32,654 nucleotides of DNA from Chloroflexota bacterium (GCA_012515125.1 JAAYYY010000192.1:1-32654), one strand, 5' to 3'; positions 8,376 to 17,962 are shown, counted from the stretch's first letter. Notes: a model not told the origin generated them from the sequence alone. Numbers and translations: made by a program.

Positions 8376-9271
8376 CAACCCGCTCCCGGTGCGATGTACA
8401 GCGCGACGAGGACCACCAGTCCCCAGAGGATCAGGGCAGCCTGTAGAGGCCGGTCGCGCAGGGCGATCTCCTCCGGCGCGCCGCCCTCGTGCCGCACGTG
8501 CACGAGATAGAGGTAGCGGAACAGCCCGTAGAGGACAAACGGGATGGTCAGCATCATCAGGTTGTTTGGCGGCAGCCCTTCGGCAAGGAAGGTGTACAGG
8601 CTGTAGGAGACGAGCGTGCTCGTCGTGACGATCCCGATCAGTTTGTCGAGCAGATCCAGGTTGTATTCCCTCAGGATTGCCCGGTGGTTGCCGGCCTCGG
8701 CGCCCAGCAGAACCAGCTCATGCCGACGCTTGCCCAGGGCCAGAAAGAGGGCGAGAAAGCCGCCGAAGACGTAGAGCCAGGGCGAAAAACGCTGCACCTG
8801 CTGTACCGGTTCCAGTACCGCCACGCCGGCCGCAATGCGCAGGATAAAGCCGGTTGCGACGATGAAGACGTCGATCAGCACCAGCCGCTTGAGCCAGAAG
8901 GTGTAGGCGATCTGCGTCAGCAAGTAGAGAAGGAGAATGAGGCCGAAGGTCGGGGAGAGCAACAGCCCGGCGACCAGGCTGCCGGCGGCGAGCAGCACCA
9001 CCGCGATCACCGCCACGCGCGTGCTCAGCCGGCCGGAGGGTAGCGGCCGGAACTGCTTGCGGGGGTGCTGGCGGTCGTTCTCGATGTCCCCAAGGTCGTT
9101 CATGATATAGACGGCGCCCGACATCAGGCAGAGCAGGACAAAGGCGGCAATCGCGTAGATAACACTGCGGGGCTCGTCCAGCTGCCGGTCGAAGAAGAGG
9201 GCAATAAAGACGAAGCCGTTCTTCAACCACTGGCGAGGACGCATCGTAACGAGAAGATCACGTACCAACAA
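8375..9271 (-). CDS. UbiA-family prenyl-phosphate phosphoribosyltransferase-like protein
   Basis: Integral membrane transferase, 298 residues with about eight or nine hydrophobic segments. The first Asp-rich loop has Asn58-Asp59 followed by Asp62 and Asp66, then HPRKQFRP; this exact style (NDxxDxxxDxxHPxKxFRP) is that of decaprenyl-phosphate 5-phosphoribose synthase (Rv3806c type) rather than quinone-forming UbiA. The second conserved region, WLKRLVLIDVFIVATGF, fits the same subfamily. It would transfer phosphoribose from PRPP to a polyprenyl phosphate, feeding an arabinofuranose-type or related glycan. Start is TTG at 9271 with AGGAG six bases upstream; an ATG at 9244 would cut off part of the family N-terminus. 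Coupled to mevalonate kinase, which makes prenyl precursors. Confidence 0.85.
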   Translation of the reverse strand: MLVRDLLVTMRPRQWLKNGFVFIALFFDRQLDEPRSVIYAIAAFVLLCLMSGAVYIMNDLGDIENDRQHPRKQFRPLPSGRLSTRVAVIAVVLLAAGSLVAGLLLSPTFGLILLLYLLTQIAYTFWLKRLVLIDVFIVATGFILRIAAGVAVLEPVQQVQRFSPWLYVFGGFLALFLALGKRRHELVLLGAEAGNHRAILREYNLDLLDKLIGIVTTSTLVSYSLYTFLAEGLPPNNLMMLTIPFVLYGLFRYLYLVHVRHEGGAPEEIALRDRPLQAALILWGLVVLVALYIAPGAG

Positions 9272-9285
9272 TCGCTCCTGAAATC

Positions 9286-9334
9286 TGATATGATTAACCC
9301 GTTCTTTCTATCACGTTCGCCCCCTCGGGGCGAA
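9286..9334 (+). promoter_or_regulatory. Candidate promoter and leader palindrome of the crotonase gene
   Basis: An extended -10, TGATATGAT, lies at 9286-9294 with no clear -35. Downstream, 9316-9334 is a perfect inverted repeat TTCGCCCC-CTC-GGGGCGAA, followed by TACTTTTG. It falls between the predicted start (near 9301) and the ribosome site AGGAGG (9349-9354). It could be an operator in this divergent region, a leader hairpin or a weak attenuator; the T run is short. Confidence 0.5.
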
Positions 9335-9358
9335 TACTTTTGACCCATAGGAGGAAAG

Positions 9359-10171
9359 GTGGACTACGCGGACTTCCAGCACATTCTCTTCGAGCGACGC
9401 GAGCACGGCGTCCTCTGGCTGACCCTGAACCGGCCGGAAGTACTTAACGCCGCGGACAGGCGGCTGCATACCGAGCTGGTCGAGGTCTGGCAGACCATCG
9501 ACCGCGATCCCGACGTGCGCGTCGCCGTGGTCACGGGGGCGGGGCGGGCTTTCTCTGCCGGCGGCGACCTGCAGATGGTCGAGGATGCCTACCGGGACTA
9601 CGACGAGATTGTGCGTATCCTGGAGGAAGCCCGCGACCTTGTGTACAACATTCTCCATTTTCGCAAGCCCCTCGTCTCGGCGATCAACGGCCCTGCGGTC
9701 GGCGCCGGTCTGGTCGTGGGCCTGCTCGCCGACGTCAGTATTGCCGGCGAGAGCGCCCGATTGGCCGACGGGCACCTGCGCATGGGCGTCGCTGCCGGCG
9801 ACCACGCAGCCATCGTCTGGCCTCTGCTCTGCGGCATGGCCCGCGCCAAGTATTACCTGCTGACCAGCGATTTCGTCGGCGGGCGTGAGGCGGAGCGGAT
9901 TGGCCTCGTCAGCCTCTGCGTGCCCGACGAGGAGCTGCTGTCTAAAGCTGCGGCCATTGCCGACGACCTGGCTACGGGACCGCGCCACGCCATCCAGTTC
10001 ACCAAGCGCGCTCTGAACCAGTGGCTGCTCAATGCCGGTCCGATTTTCGACCATTCCCTGGCGCTGGAGATGCTCGGCTTCTTCAGCCCAGACATGATGG
10101 CCGGCGTGGAAGGGCTGCGCCGCAAGGAAAAGCCACGCTTTCCCTCCGCAGGTGGCGAAAGTCAGGGTTGA
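9359..10171 (+). CDS. Enoyl-CoA hydratase/isomerase (crotonase) family protein
   Basis: A 270-residue crotonase-fold protein, cytoplasmic, acting on a CoA thioester. The oxyanion-hole segments are present: [10 protein letters not shown] (about residues 64-73) and [12 protein letters not shown] (110-121). By eye, the two catalytic glutamates of mitochondrial crotonase (Glu144 and Glu164) align with His139 and Tyr165, so ordinary hydratase chemistry is not assured; an isomerase, hydrolase or other crotonase reaction is possible. The segment [22 protein letters not shown] resembles a subgroup common in actinobacteria and Chloroflexota. Start GTG at 9359, with AGGAGG only four bases upstream. No beta-oxidation genes are adjacent. 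It converges on the next gene with a two-base gap. Confidence 0.88.
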   Translation: MDYADFQHILFERREHGVLWLTLNRPEVLNAADRRLHTELVEVWQTIDRDPDVRVAVVTGAGRAFSAGGDLQMVEDAYRDYDEIVRILEEARDLVYNILHFRKPLVSAINGPAVGAGLVVGLLADVSIAGESARLADGHLRMGVAAGDHAAIVWPLLCGMARAKYYLLTSDFVGGREAERIGLVSLCVPDEELLSKAAAIADDLATGPRHAIQFTKRALNQWLLNAGPIFDHSLALEMLGFFSPDMMAGVEGLRRKEKPRFPSAGGESQG

Positions 10172-10173
10172 GG

Positions 10174-10479
10174 TCAGGGCAGGGGGCCAATCTCGGCGTC
10201 GAGAATGGCCTTCGTCAGCCGCTCGATTGCCACGTCCTGCTCGCCGCCGGGATAGAAGCGCTGGGCTGTCAGCGGCGCCATTGTCTCCCAGGCACGTTCC
10301 AGCGCTTCCTCGTCCGTCAGGCGCCCCTCGCTGGCGTCGAGCAGCAGATTGCGCAGCATGACGATACATTGTCGCGTAATGGCCCGCGAGGGCGGGGGCC
10401 ATTGCCCGCCGGCGAGCTGCCAGCAGCGCGCCCATAGCCCCAATGCCCGGTCTCTTGCCGGAATGCGCGACTCGCTCAC
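10174..10479 (-). CDS. Small protein of unknown function coupled to birA
   Basis: 101 residues, mixed charged and hydrophobic, probably all-helical, with no membrane segment, signal peptide or metal motif. I do not recognise the family. The GTG at 10479 overlaps the birA TGA in a GTGA junction, and GAGGAGG lies just upstream within the birA coding end, so it is almost certainly translated with birA. Upstream-extended forms of the reading frame run inside birA and look like out-of-frame sequence (Arg-rich). It ends two bases from the convergent crotonase stop. A role in biotin transfer is only an inference from position. Confidence 0.75.
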   Translation of the reverse strand: MSESRIPARDRALGLWARCWQLAGGQWPPPSRAITRQCIVMLRNLLLDASEGRLTDEEALERAWETMAPLTAQRFYPGGEQDVAIERLTKAILDAEIGPLP

Positions 10480-11327
10480 TCGTCCTCCTCGCGCAGGGTG
10501 ACGTCCCCGGCGGCGACGGCGTGAATGGTTCCGCCGGCATCCTGTACGAGCAGGCGGCCCCACTCATCCGTCCCCGTGGCGATGCCCTCCAGCTCCAGCT
10601 CGTGACCGCGCACGCGCACCGGCCTGCCCCTGGTCACCAGCAGCGCGTCCCAGTCCGGCTGCGGCGAGCGGCCCACTACCGTGGCTTCGTAAGTTGCCTC
10701 CAGCCGGAGCAAGAGCGCAGCCAGCAGCGGCAGGCGCGCCACGGGCAGGCCGCCGGCAACCAGCAGGCTCGTCGCCGGGGTCGGCGCGTCCGGCAGCTCC
10801 CCCTGCTCGACGTTGACGTTCAGTCCGATGCCGAGAATGGCATGGCGGATGGTATCACCGTCCAGAGCCGTCTCCAGCAAGATGCCGCCCGCCTTGCGCC
10901 ACTTTCCCCCGACCTGCACCATCACGTCGTTGGGCCATTTCAGCGCGGCCCGGAGCCCCGTCTGGTCGCGGATGGCCTGCACGGCGGCAAGGCCGGCAAT
11001 CATCGTCAGCCAGGGCGCGCGGGCGGCCGGCCACGAGGGGCGAAAGAGCAGGGAGAAGAGAAGCGAGCTACCCGGCGGGGCGTCCCAACGCCGCCCCTGC
11101 CGCCCCCGGCCCGCGCTCTGGAACTCGGCTAGGACGAGCGTGCCCGCAGGGGCGCCCTCCGCCGCCAGCTCGGCCAGCACGCTGTTGGTCGAATCTGTTT
11201 CCTGCAGGCTGTAGCAGGGCCGGCCGAGCCAGCGCGTGCGCAGCGCCGCGCCGATCCGCTCTGCGCTCAGTTCGGCGTTCTCCGGATTCACGTTATGGGC
11301 CGGCCCCTCAGACGGGGTGTTTGACAT
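10476..11327 (-). CDS. birA: Biotin--[acetyl-CoA-carboxylase] ligase
   Basis: Activates biotin with ATP and attaches it to the lysine of biotin carboxyl carrier protein. The 283 residues contain the ligase core: ETDSTNSV (43-50), the biotinyl-AMP loop GRGRQGRRW (73-81), WPNDV, and KAGGILLE with the catalytic lysine, then ILGIGLNVN and a C-terminal SH3-like domain. There is no N-terminal helix-turn-helix, so it is the monofunctional form and not a biotin-operon repressor. The first 20 residues are poorly conserved. The start codon ATG at 11327 overlaps the -35 box of the divergent ftsK promoter. Confidence 0.95.
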   Translation of the reverse strand: MSNTPSEGPAHNVNPENAELSAERIGAALRTRWLGRPCYSLQETDSTNSVLAELAAEGAPAGTLVLAEFQSAGRGRQGRRWDAPPGSSLLFSLLFRPSWPAARAPWLTMIAGLAAVQAIRDQTGLRAALKWPNDVMVQVGGKWRKAGGILLETALDGDTIRHAILGIGLNVNVEQGELPDAPTPATSLLVAGGLPVARLPLLAALLLRLEATYEATVVGRSPQPDWDALLVTRGRPVRVRGHELELEGIATGTDEWGRLLVQDAGGTIHAVAAGDVTLREEDE

Positions 11328-11348
11328 GACCTGTCCGCTGCCTATAAT
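11321..11348 (+). promoter_or_regulatory. Perfect-consensus promoter for ftsK, overlapping the birA start
   Basis: TTGACA at 11321-11326 and TATAAT at 11343-11348, spacer 16, both exact. The -35 box covers the birA start codon (11325-11327 on the opposite strand). Transcription would start near 11355, leaving a leader of nearly 250 bases before ftsK. Confidence 0.8.
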
Positions 11349-11354
11349 CTATTC

Positions 11355-11602
11355 CCACGCTTGGCGATAGCCTTCTTACCCGGCGATCCAGCGGGCACAC
11401 CCATCATAACGCTCTTTTGCGCGGGAATAAAGGACATCGCCAGGGTTGAGGCCGGAGATCAGTCGGGACGAAACGGGAAGTGCGAGCGGTGCAGGCTCGC
11501 ATCTTCGCTGCCGGCGAATACCGGCTCCGGTGCGTGAACGGGGGAAGCGGGCGATGCCGGCGCGAACGCCGGCCGGAAGAGAACGGACGCCCTGGGAGAA
11601 AG
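11355..11602 (+). other. Long structured leader of ftsK
   Basis: Non-coding stretch between the ftsK promoter and its ATG. It has at least two strong hairpins: TGCGAGC/GCTCGCA (11481-11501, 7-base loop) and GCCGGCG-CGAA-CGCCGGC (11556-11573, tetraloop). A CCGG-rich segment at 11511-11530 may form a third. No known riboswitch consensus is recognised. No credible gene in any frame; the open frames here are extensions of shadows. Confidence 0.5.
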
Positions 11603-13765
11603 ATGGCGCGAACCAGCTCGCGGAGCAAGACCGGCCGCACAACAGAGCCGCCGGCAACCTGGGATGAAAAGCTCATCCAATACCTGCTGCCTCGCCGCGT
11701 CGAGCTTGGCGGCCTGCTTCTGATCGTCATCTCCATCCTGACCCTCATTGCCCTCATCGGCCTCGCACCAGGCACCTGGATCAACGTCTGGGCCCGCTAC
11801 TGGTGGCAGTTCGTCGGCTGGAGCGCCTACCCGCTCTGGCTGCTGCTGGGCGCCTGCGGTCTCTACCTGGTTTTTCGCCGCACGCTCTCCTTCCGCCTGC
11901 ATCCGGTGCAGCTGCTGGGCACGGAGCTGATCTTGCTGGCCCTGTTGCCGCTCAGCTATCTGGTCAGCGGGGGCACGCTGGAGCGCGCTGCGGGAGGGCG
12001 TTCGGGCGGGCTCGTCGCCTGGGCGCTCGTCACTCCTGTACAGGATTACCTCGGCGCGCTGCTGACCGGACTCCTTTATCTGGCGCTGCTGGGCTGGGGC
12101 GTCATTCTCGTATCGCGGCTGAGCTGGCACGACGCGATTACCGGAATGCGCCGGCTCTCGGCCCGCCTGCAACGCTGGGCGCAGCGGCTGGAGCCGCCGC
12201 TCCGCCCCGTTGCCCCACCGGAGCCGCCGGCCCGCTCGCTGCGCCCCGGACGCCAGGCGGAGCCTGACGCTGCGCCTATGGCGACGCTGATTGAGCGTGA
12301 CGCGCTGCTGCCGCCACTGGACCTGCTTGTCGAAGGCGCGACGGTGCATCTCAGCGACCGGGAGCTGGAATCCAAGAAGTCCGTGATCGAGCGTACACTG
12401 CGCGACTTTGGCCTGCGCGGCGAGGTGACGGAGATCCGGCGCGGCCCGGCCGTCACCCAGTTCGGCGTCACGCCGGGGTACCTCGATGTGACGGGCCCCG
12501 ATGGGACACCGAAGGCGCAGAAGGTGCGCATCAGCCAGATTGCTGCCCTGCGTAAAGACTTCGCCCTGGCTCTCGCCGTGCCCAGGCTGCGCATTGCCGC
12601 GCCGGTGCCGGGCCGGGGCACGGTCGGTATCGAAGTGCCCAATAGCGACATAGCGGCGGTCCGCCTGCGCACCGTGCTGGAATCCCCGAGCTTTTACCGT
12701 CTCGATTCGCCGCTGGCGCTGGCGCTTGGGCAGGGCGTCTCCGGCGCTCCCATCGCCCTCGACCTGGCGAAAATGCCCCACCTTCTCATCGCCGGGACGA
12801 CGGGCTCCGGGAAATCGGTCTGCCTCAACGCCTTCATCAGCTGCCTGGTCTTCAACAACACGCCGGAGCAGGTCAGGCTGGTGATGATTGACCCGAAGAA
12901 GGTAGAGCTGATTCGCTTCAATGGGCTGCCGCATCTGCTGGGCAAGGTCGAAACCGAGCACGAGCGCGTGACCGGCGTTCTGCGCTGGCTGATCACGGAG
13001 ATGGACCGTCGTTACGAGGCCTTCGCCCATCTTGGCGCCCGTCATCTCGAAGCCTACAACGAGAAGATTCGCCAGCGCGGTGGCGCCGAGCCGCTGCCCT
13101 ACATTGCCGTCTTTGTGGACGAGCTGGCCGACCTGATGGCTATCTATGGCGACGAAGTGGAGCGCGCCTTTGTCCGTCTGGCGCAGATGGCCCGCGCCAC
13201 GGGCATCCACCTCGTCCTGGCGACCCAGCGTCCCTCGACCGATGTGATCACCGGCCTGATCAAGGCTAACTTCCCGGCCCGTATCAGCTTCGCCGTGGCC
13301 TCGAACACCGATTCGCGCGTCATCCTCGATACCGTCGGCGCAGAGCAGCTTATGGGGCGCGGCGACATGCTCTTTCTCAGCCCCGAAGCGAGCGAGCCGG
13401 TCCGCGTGCAGGGCGTCCTGGTAGACGACAATGAGATCGACCGGATCGTCGCCTACTGGCAGAAGCGCTATCCGGGCGAGCGACCGGAAGCGCCGTGGGA
13501 GCGGCTGCTGGCGCGGCAGGGCATCATCGCGGAGACCGATGACCTGCTGGAGGAGGCGATTGCGCTGGCCAAAAAGGTCGATACCATCTCGACTTCGCTG
13601 ATCCAGCGGCGGCTGCGAGTCGGCTATCCGCGTGCGGCGCGGCTGATGGAAGCGCTGTACGAGCTGGATCTGGTCGAAGACCCGAAGGAGGGGGGCCGCA
13701 CCCGCCGCACTTTTGTCGGCGAGGACGACGATCCGCTGGACGACCTTTTCGAAGAACGGCTCTAG
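11603..13765 (+). CDS. ftsK: DNA translocase FtsK/SpoIIIE
   Basis: Septum-located motor that pumps chromosomal DNA during division. From the ATG at 11603 (GGGAG seven bases upstream) it has 720 residues: about four membrane segments between residues 33 and 200, a short Pro/Arg-rich linker (about 200-235), then the alpha-beta motor with Walker A GTTGSGKS (398-405, Lys404) and Walker B VFVDELAD (Asp506), and a C-terminal winged-helix gamma domain (IQRRLRVGYPRAARLME). The linker is much shorter than in E. coli FtsK, resembling SpoIIIE. An in-frame extension to 11480 exists but lies in the leader and is not supported. The stop is five bases from the convergent tgt stop. Confidence 0.96.
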   Translation: MARTSSRSKTGRTTEPPATWDEKLIQYLLPRRVELGGLLLIVISILTLIALIGLAPGTWINVWARYWWQFVGWSAYPLWLLLGACGLYLVFRRTLSFRLHPVQLLGTELILLALLPLSYLVSGGTLERAAGGRSGGLVAWALVTPVQDYLGALLTGLLYLALLGWGVILVSRLSWHDAITGMRRLSARLQRWAQRLEPPLRPVAPPEPPARSLRPGRQAEPDAAPMATLIERDALLPPLDLLVEGATVHLSDRELESKKSVIERTLRDFGLRGEVTEIRRGPAVTQFGVTPGYLDVTGPDGTPKAQKVRISQIAALRKDFALALAVPRLRIAAPVPGRGTVGIEVPNSDIAAVRLRTVLESPSFYRLDSPLALALGQGVSGAPIALDLAKMPHLLIAGTTGSGKSVCLNAFISCLVFNNTPEQVRLVMIDPKKVELIRFNGLPHLLGKVETEHERVTGVLRWLITEMDRRYEAFAHLGARHLEAYNEKIRQRGGAEPLPYIAVFVDELADLMAIYGDEVERAFVRLAQMARATGIHLVLATQRPSTDVITGLIKANFPARISFAVASNTDSRVILDTVGAEQLMGRGDMLFLSPEASEPVRVQGVLVDDNEIDRIVAYWQKRYPGERPEAPWERLLARQGIIAETDDLLEEAIALAKKVDTISTSLIQRRLRVGYPRAARLMEALYELDLVEDPKEGGRTRRTFVGEDDDPLDDLFEERL

Positions 13766-13770
13766 CCCGC

Positions 13771-15667
<1,897 letters not shown>

Positions 15668-15736
15668 GCGCCCATTCTAGTCACTGCGCTGCAACCGGGC
15701 CAGCGCCAGACCGTACTGTTCTGTGATTAAGGTTGG

Positions 15737-15764
15737 TTGCGTTCTGCACCTGACCGTTTACAAT
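15737..15764 (+). promoter_or_regulatory. Promoter of the phosphotransferase-like gene
   Basis: TACAAT at 15759-15764 and TTGCGT at 15737-15742, spacer 16. The expected transcription start is within a few bases of the ATG at 15774, and no Shine-Dalgarno sequence is visible, so the mRNA may be leaderless. Confidence 0.5.
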
Positions 15765-15773
15765 GTTTGCAGT

Positions 15774-16955
15774 ATGGATCGCTCAGATGTTCACGTCCGC
15801 GACCTCCGTCGCCTCGAGATAAGCGCCTGGGATGCCGTGCTCGCGCAGCATCGCGAGATGGACGGCATTGCCGTCACGGCCGTGGCTGAGGAGCCGCTGC
15901 CGGAACGGCGCCACACACGCTATCTGCTCTCCCTCGCCGGGCACAGCGACCCGGTGCCGCTCTGGGCGACCGAGACGACGCCCACGGAAGTCGCCTTCTA
16001 CCGCGACGTAGGGCCGTTCATTCCCCGGCTTCTGCCGCGCTGCTGGTGGCACGACGAAGTGGCGGGGCAGGGGTGGCTGCTGCTGGACGACGTGCCGGCC
16101 TACCGGCCGCCTACCGGCTGGGCCGCGGATGACGTGGAAAAGGTCATCGCCATGCTCGCCAGCCTGCACGGCGCGTTCTGGAATGAGAGCGAGCGGCTGG
16201 ACGAGATGGACTGGCTGCCCCGGCCCTGGCAGGCGCACCCGCAACAGCCGGTTCCCGGCACCCTGGAAGCATGGCAGTTCTGGGATCAGATGACGGGAGG
16301 CGGCGCGCCGCTTTCGCACCAGGCAGTGCGCTCGGCCGGCGGTCTGGCGCCGCTCTTTATCCGGGCCGCTGCCGGCCTGGAGGTGCTGCGCCGGCTGCGA
16401 GGCTGGCCCGGCGTCGTCGAGCGCGCCCATCTGGAGGCCCTGGGCGCATTGCTGGACGATCCCCTGCCGATGCTCTACCCGCTGCGCAACCTGCCCGCCA
16501 CCCTGCTGCATGGGAACCCGGCGCCGCACCACTGGCGGCTGACGCTCCTGGGCGAGCGCCGGCTGACTGATTGGCGGTCGGTGGCTGAGGGTCCCGGCAT
16601 ATGGGACCTGGTGCGCTTCCTGGAGGGAGCGGCCCGCCTTCCTGCCTGGCCCGTCGATGGGGAGACGATGGTCGATAGCTATCTGCTGCGCCTGCACGTC
16701 GGTCTGGCGTCTTTCAACGCGCGCGCCCACCGACAGGCTATCCCGGCGGCACTGTGCCTCTACGTGATCACGGCCTGGCTGCCGCGCCTGGGGTCGTGGT
16801 TCCAGCCCTACGTGCACAGCCCTCGGACGTGGGCCAGCCTGATGGCTGCAGGGCCGGAGGAGCTGATTGCCCGCGACTGCGCGCCAATGGTTGCCCATCG
16901 TGACTACCTGAGCGACCTTTTCACGCGCTTCGTCCGGGCCAGCCAGGCTCTCTAG
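15774..16955 (+). CDS. Phosphotransferase (aminoglycoside/choline kinase-like) family protein, active site altered
   Basis: A 393-residue protein of the aminoglycoside-phosphotransferase/ecdysteroid-kinase fold. The N-lobe precedes GWLLLDDVP, a hinge typical of the family, and MLASLHGAFW is the usual helix. The catalytic loop reads HGNPAPHHW (His246-Gly247-Asn248), where active members have HGDxxxxN; the metal-binding region reads TDWRSVAEGPGIWDL (Asp266), close to the usual IDWExxGxGxxxxDL. Loss of the catalytic Asp suggests either a pseudokinase or different chemistry. Start ATG at 15774 chosen because the promoter lies just before it; the longer frame to 15723 covers the promoter. Substrate unknown; resistance function should not be assumed. 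Confidence 0.8.
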   Translation: MDRSDVHVRDLRRLEISAWDAVLAQHREMDGIAVTAVAEEPLPERRHTRYLLSLAGHSDPVPLWATETTPTEVAFYRDVGPFIPRLLPRCWWHDEVAGQGWLLLDDVPAYRPPTGWAADDVEKVIAMLASLHGAFWNESERLDEMDWLPRPWQAHPQQPVPGTLEAWQFWDQMTGGGAPLSHQAVRSAGGLAPLFIRAAAGLEVLRRLRGWPGVVERAHLEALGALLDDPLPMLYPLRNLPATLLHGNPAPHHWRLTLLGERRLTDWRSVAEGPGIWDLVRFLEGAARLPAWPVDGETMVDSYLLRLHVGLASFNARAHRQAIPAALCLYVITAWLPRLGSWFQPYVHSPRTWASLMAAGPEELIARDCAPMVAHRDYLSDLFTRFVRASQAL

Positions 16956-16990
16956 CGAGTCGTCACGCGCCACCGGGAGGAGCCCACACG

Positions 16991-17515
16991 TTGAACATGC
17001 TTCTGCAGATCATCAGCTTCGGGATCGCCGTCCTCTTCATTCTAGTCGGGCTGGTCGGCGTCATCCTCCCCATTCTTCCGGGCACCCTGCTCGTCTGGCT
17101 GAGCGTCTTCTTTTACTATCTCGTCGAGCGGGCGCTGGGCTTCGCGGCGATCGACCCGATCACCTTTATCGTCGTGACCGCGCTGGCTCTCGTCGCGGGC
17201 ACGTCGGAGATCTGGCTGCCGTTACTTGGCGCGCGCCAGAGTGGATCGTCGAAGCGGACTATGGTCGCCGGTCTGCTCGGCGCCCTGATCGGCACCTTCG
17301 TCCTGCCCATTCCGCTGGTCGGTACCGTCGTCGGTTATGCGGCCGGGGTTCTTCTGGGCGAATATCAGAAGCATGGCGATTGGGACAAAGCTCTACGCGC
17401 CGGCGCCGGTGGGCTTGCGGGGTGGGGCCTTGCGACCGTTCTGCAGCTCGTCACCGGCTTCGTGATCCTGCTCATTTTCATCTGGCAGGTCGTCGCCTTC
17501 CATCAGGGAGGCTGA
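16991..17515 (+). CDS. DUF456 family membrane protein
   Basis: A 174-residue integral membrane protein with five or so hydrophobic segments. It shows the DUF456 pattern: a first helix ending GVILPILPGTLLVW, the small-residue loop near residue 75-85, and the Gly-rich GLLGALIGTFVLPIPLVGTVVGYAAG. Function unknown for the family. GGGAGGAG at 16975-16982 places the start at TTG 16991; ATG 16997 is the alternative. It is 13 bases before the next membrane-protein gene and probably cotranscribed. Confidence 0.88.
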   Translation: MNMLLQIISFGIAVLFILVGLVGVILPILPGTLLVWLSVFFYYLVERALGFAAIDPITFIVVTALALVAGTSEIWLPLLGARQSGSSKRTMVAGLLGALIGTFVLPIPLVGTVVGYAAGVLLGEYQKHGDWDKALRAGAGGLAGWGLATVLQLVTGFVILLIFIWQVVAFHQGG

Positions 17516-17528
17516 TTGGGAGACAAAG

Positions 17529-17960
17529 ATGTCTGATCTCTTCAGTCCCGAAACCTGGCGCACGCTGGGCATCATCCTGCTCGTCTGGATGGGCGTCAGC
17601 CTCACCCTCGCCCTCTTGCTTTTCGTTCTGGTCATTCGCAAGCTGGGCCGGTTGAACATCCCCCCGGACGCCGGCTTTGGTGAGACGCTGCACTACACCC
17701 CGTTTCTGGTCGTCGTCTTCATCGATCTGCTCGACTGGGGGCTGGACTTCTTCGCCGCGCCCATTTCCTGGGTCATTCTCGACCGCCTCGGGCTGCGAGC
17801 GCTGCGCAATGTCTCCGCGCTGGAGGCGCTGATCCCCTTCACCCAGCCTATTCCTACGCTCACGGCAGCCTGGTTATGGGTTCGTTTCTTTGGTCCGCAG
17901 GGGTTGCCCCCGTTGCCTCAAGAGCCGCCCTCTCCACCCGCTAAATCGCGCCGCCGCTAG
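17529..17960 (+). CDS. Hypothetical membrane protein
   Basis: 143 residues with an N-terminal transmembrane helix (about 13-35), a second hydrophobic region (about 58-80), a third weaker one (about 100-118), and a Pro/Lys/Arg-rich cytoplasmic-looking tail. I do not recognise a family. GGGAG lies six bases before the ATG. It follows the DUF456 gene by 13 bases, so the two are likely partners. It ends two bases from the convergent feoA stop. Confidence 0.8.
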   Translation: MSDLFSPETWRTLGIILLVWMGVSLTLALLLFVLVIRKLGRLNIPPDAGFGETLHYTPFLVVVFIDLLDWGLDFFAAPISWVILDRLGLRALRNVSALEALIPFTQPIPTLTAAWLWVRFFGPQGLPPLPQEPPSPPAKSRRR

Positions 17961-17962
17961 CC

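Noticed and set aside
9311-10567. 418-codon minus-strand open frame over the crotonase gene
   Set aside because: It crosses the crotonase, the small birA-linked gene and the birA end in a different frame, with no family similarity.
11355-11602. Known riboswitch, SRP RNA or RNase P RNA in the ftsK leader
   Set aside because: I checked for the conserved cores I know (SRP GGAAGGNAGCA, RNase P GAGGAAAGTCC, cobalamin GCCACTG) and found none.
11459-13210. 583-codon open frame antisense to ftsK
   Set aside because: It is a GC-rich shadow: low-complexity Arg/Gln/Ala-rich translation with no motif, no ribosome site, and complete overlap with a certain ftsK.
15774-16955. Antibiotic-resistance aminoglycoside phosphotransferase
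   Set aside because: Catalytic Asp is replaced and the fold family has many unrelated functions; no resistance context.
15783-16973. 396-codon frame antisense to the phosphotransferase-like gene
   Set aside because: Arg/Gln-rich shadow; the plus-strand frame has recognisable kinase-fold motifs.
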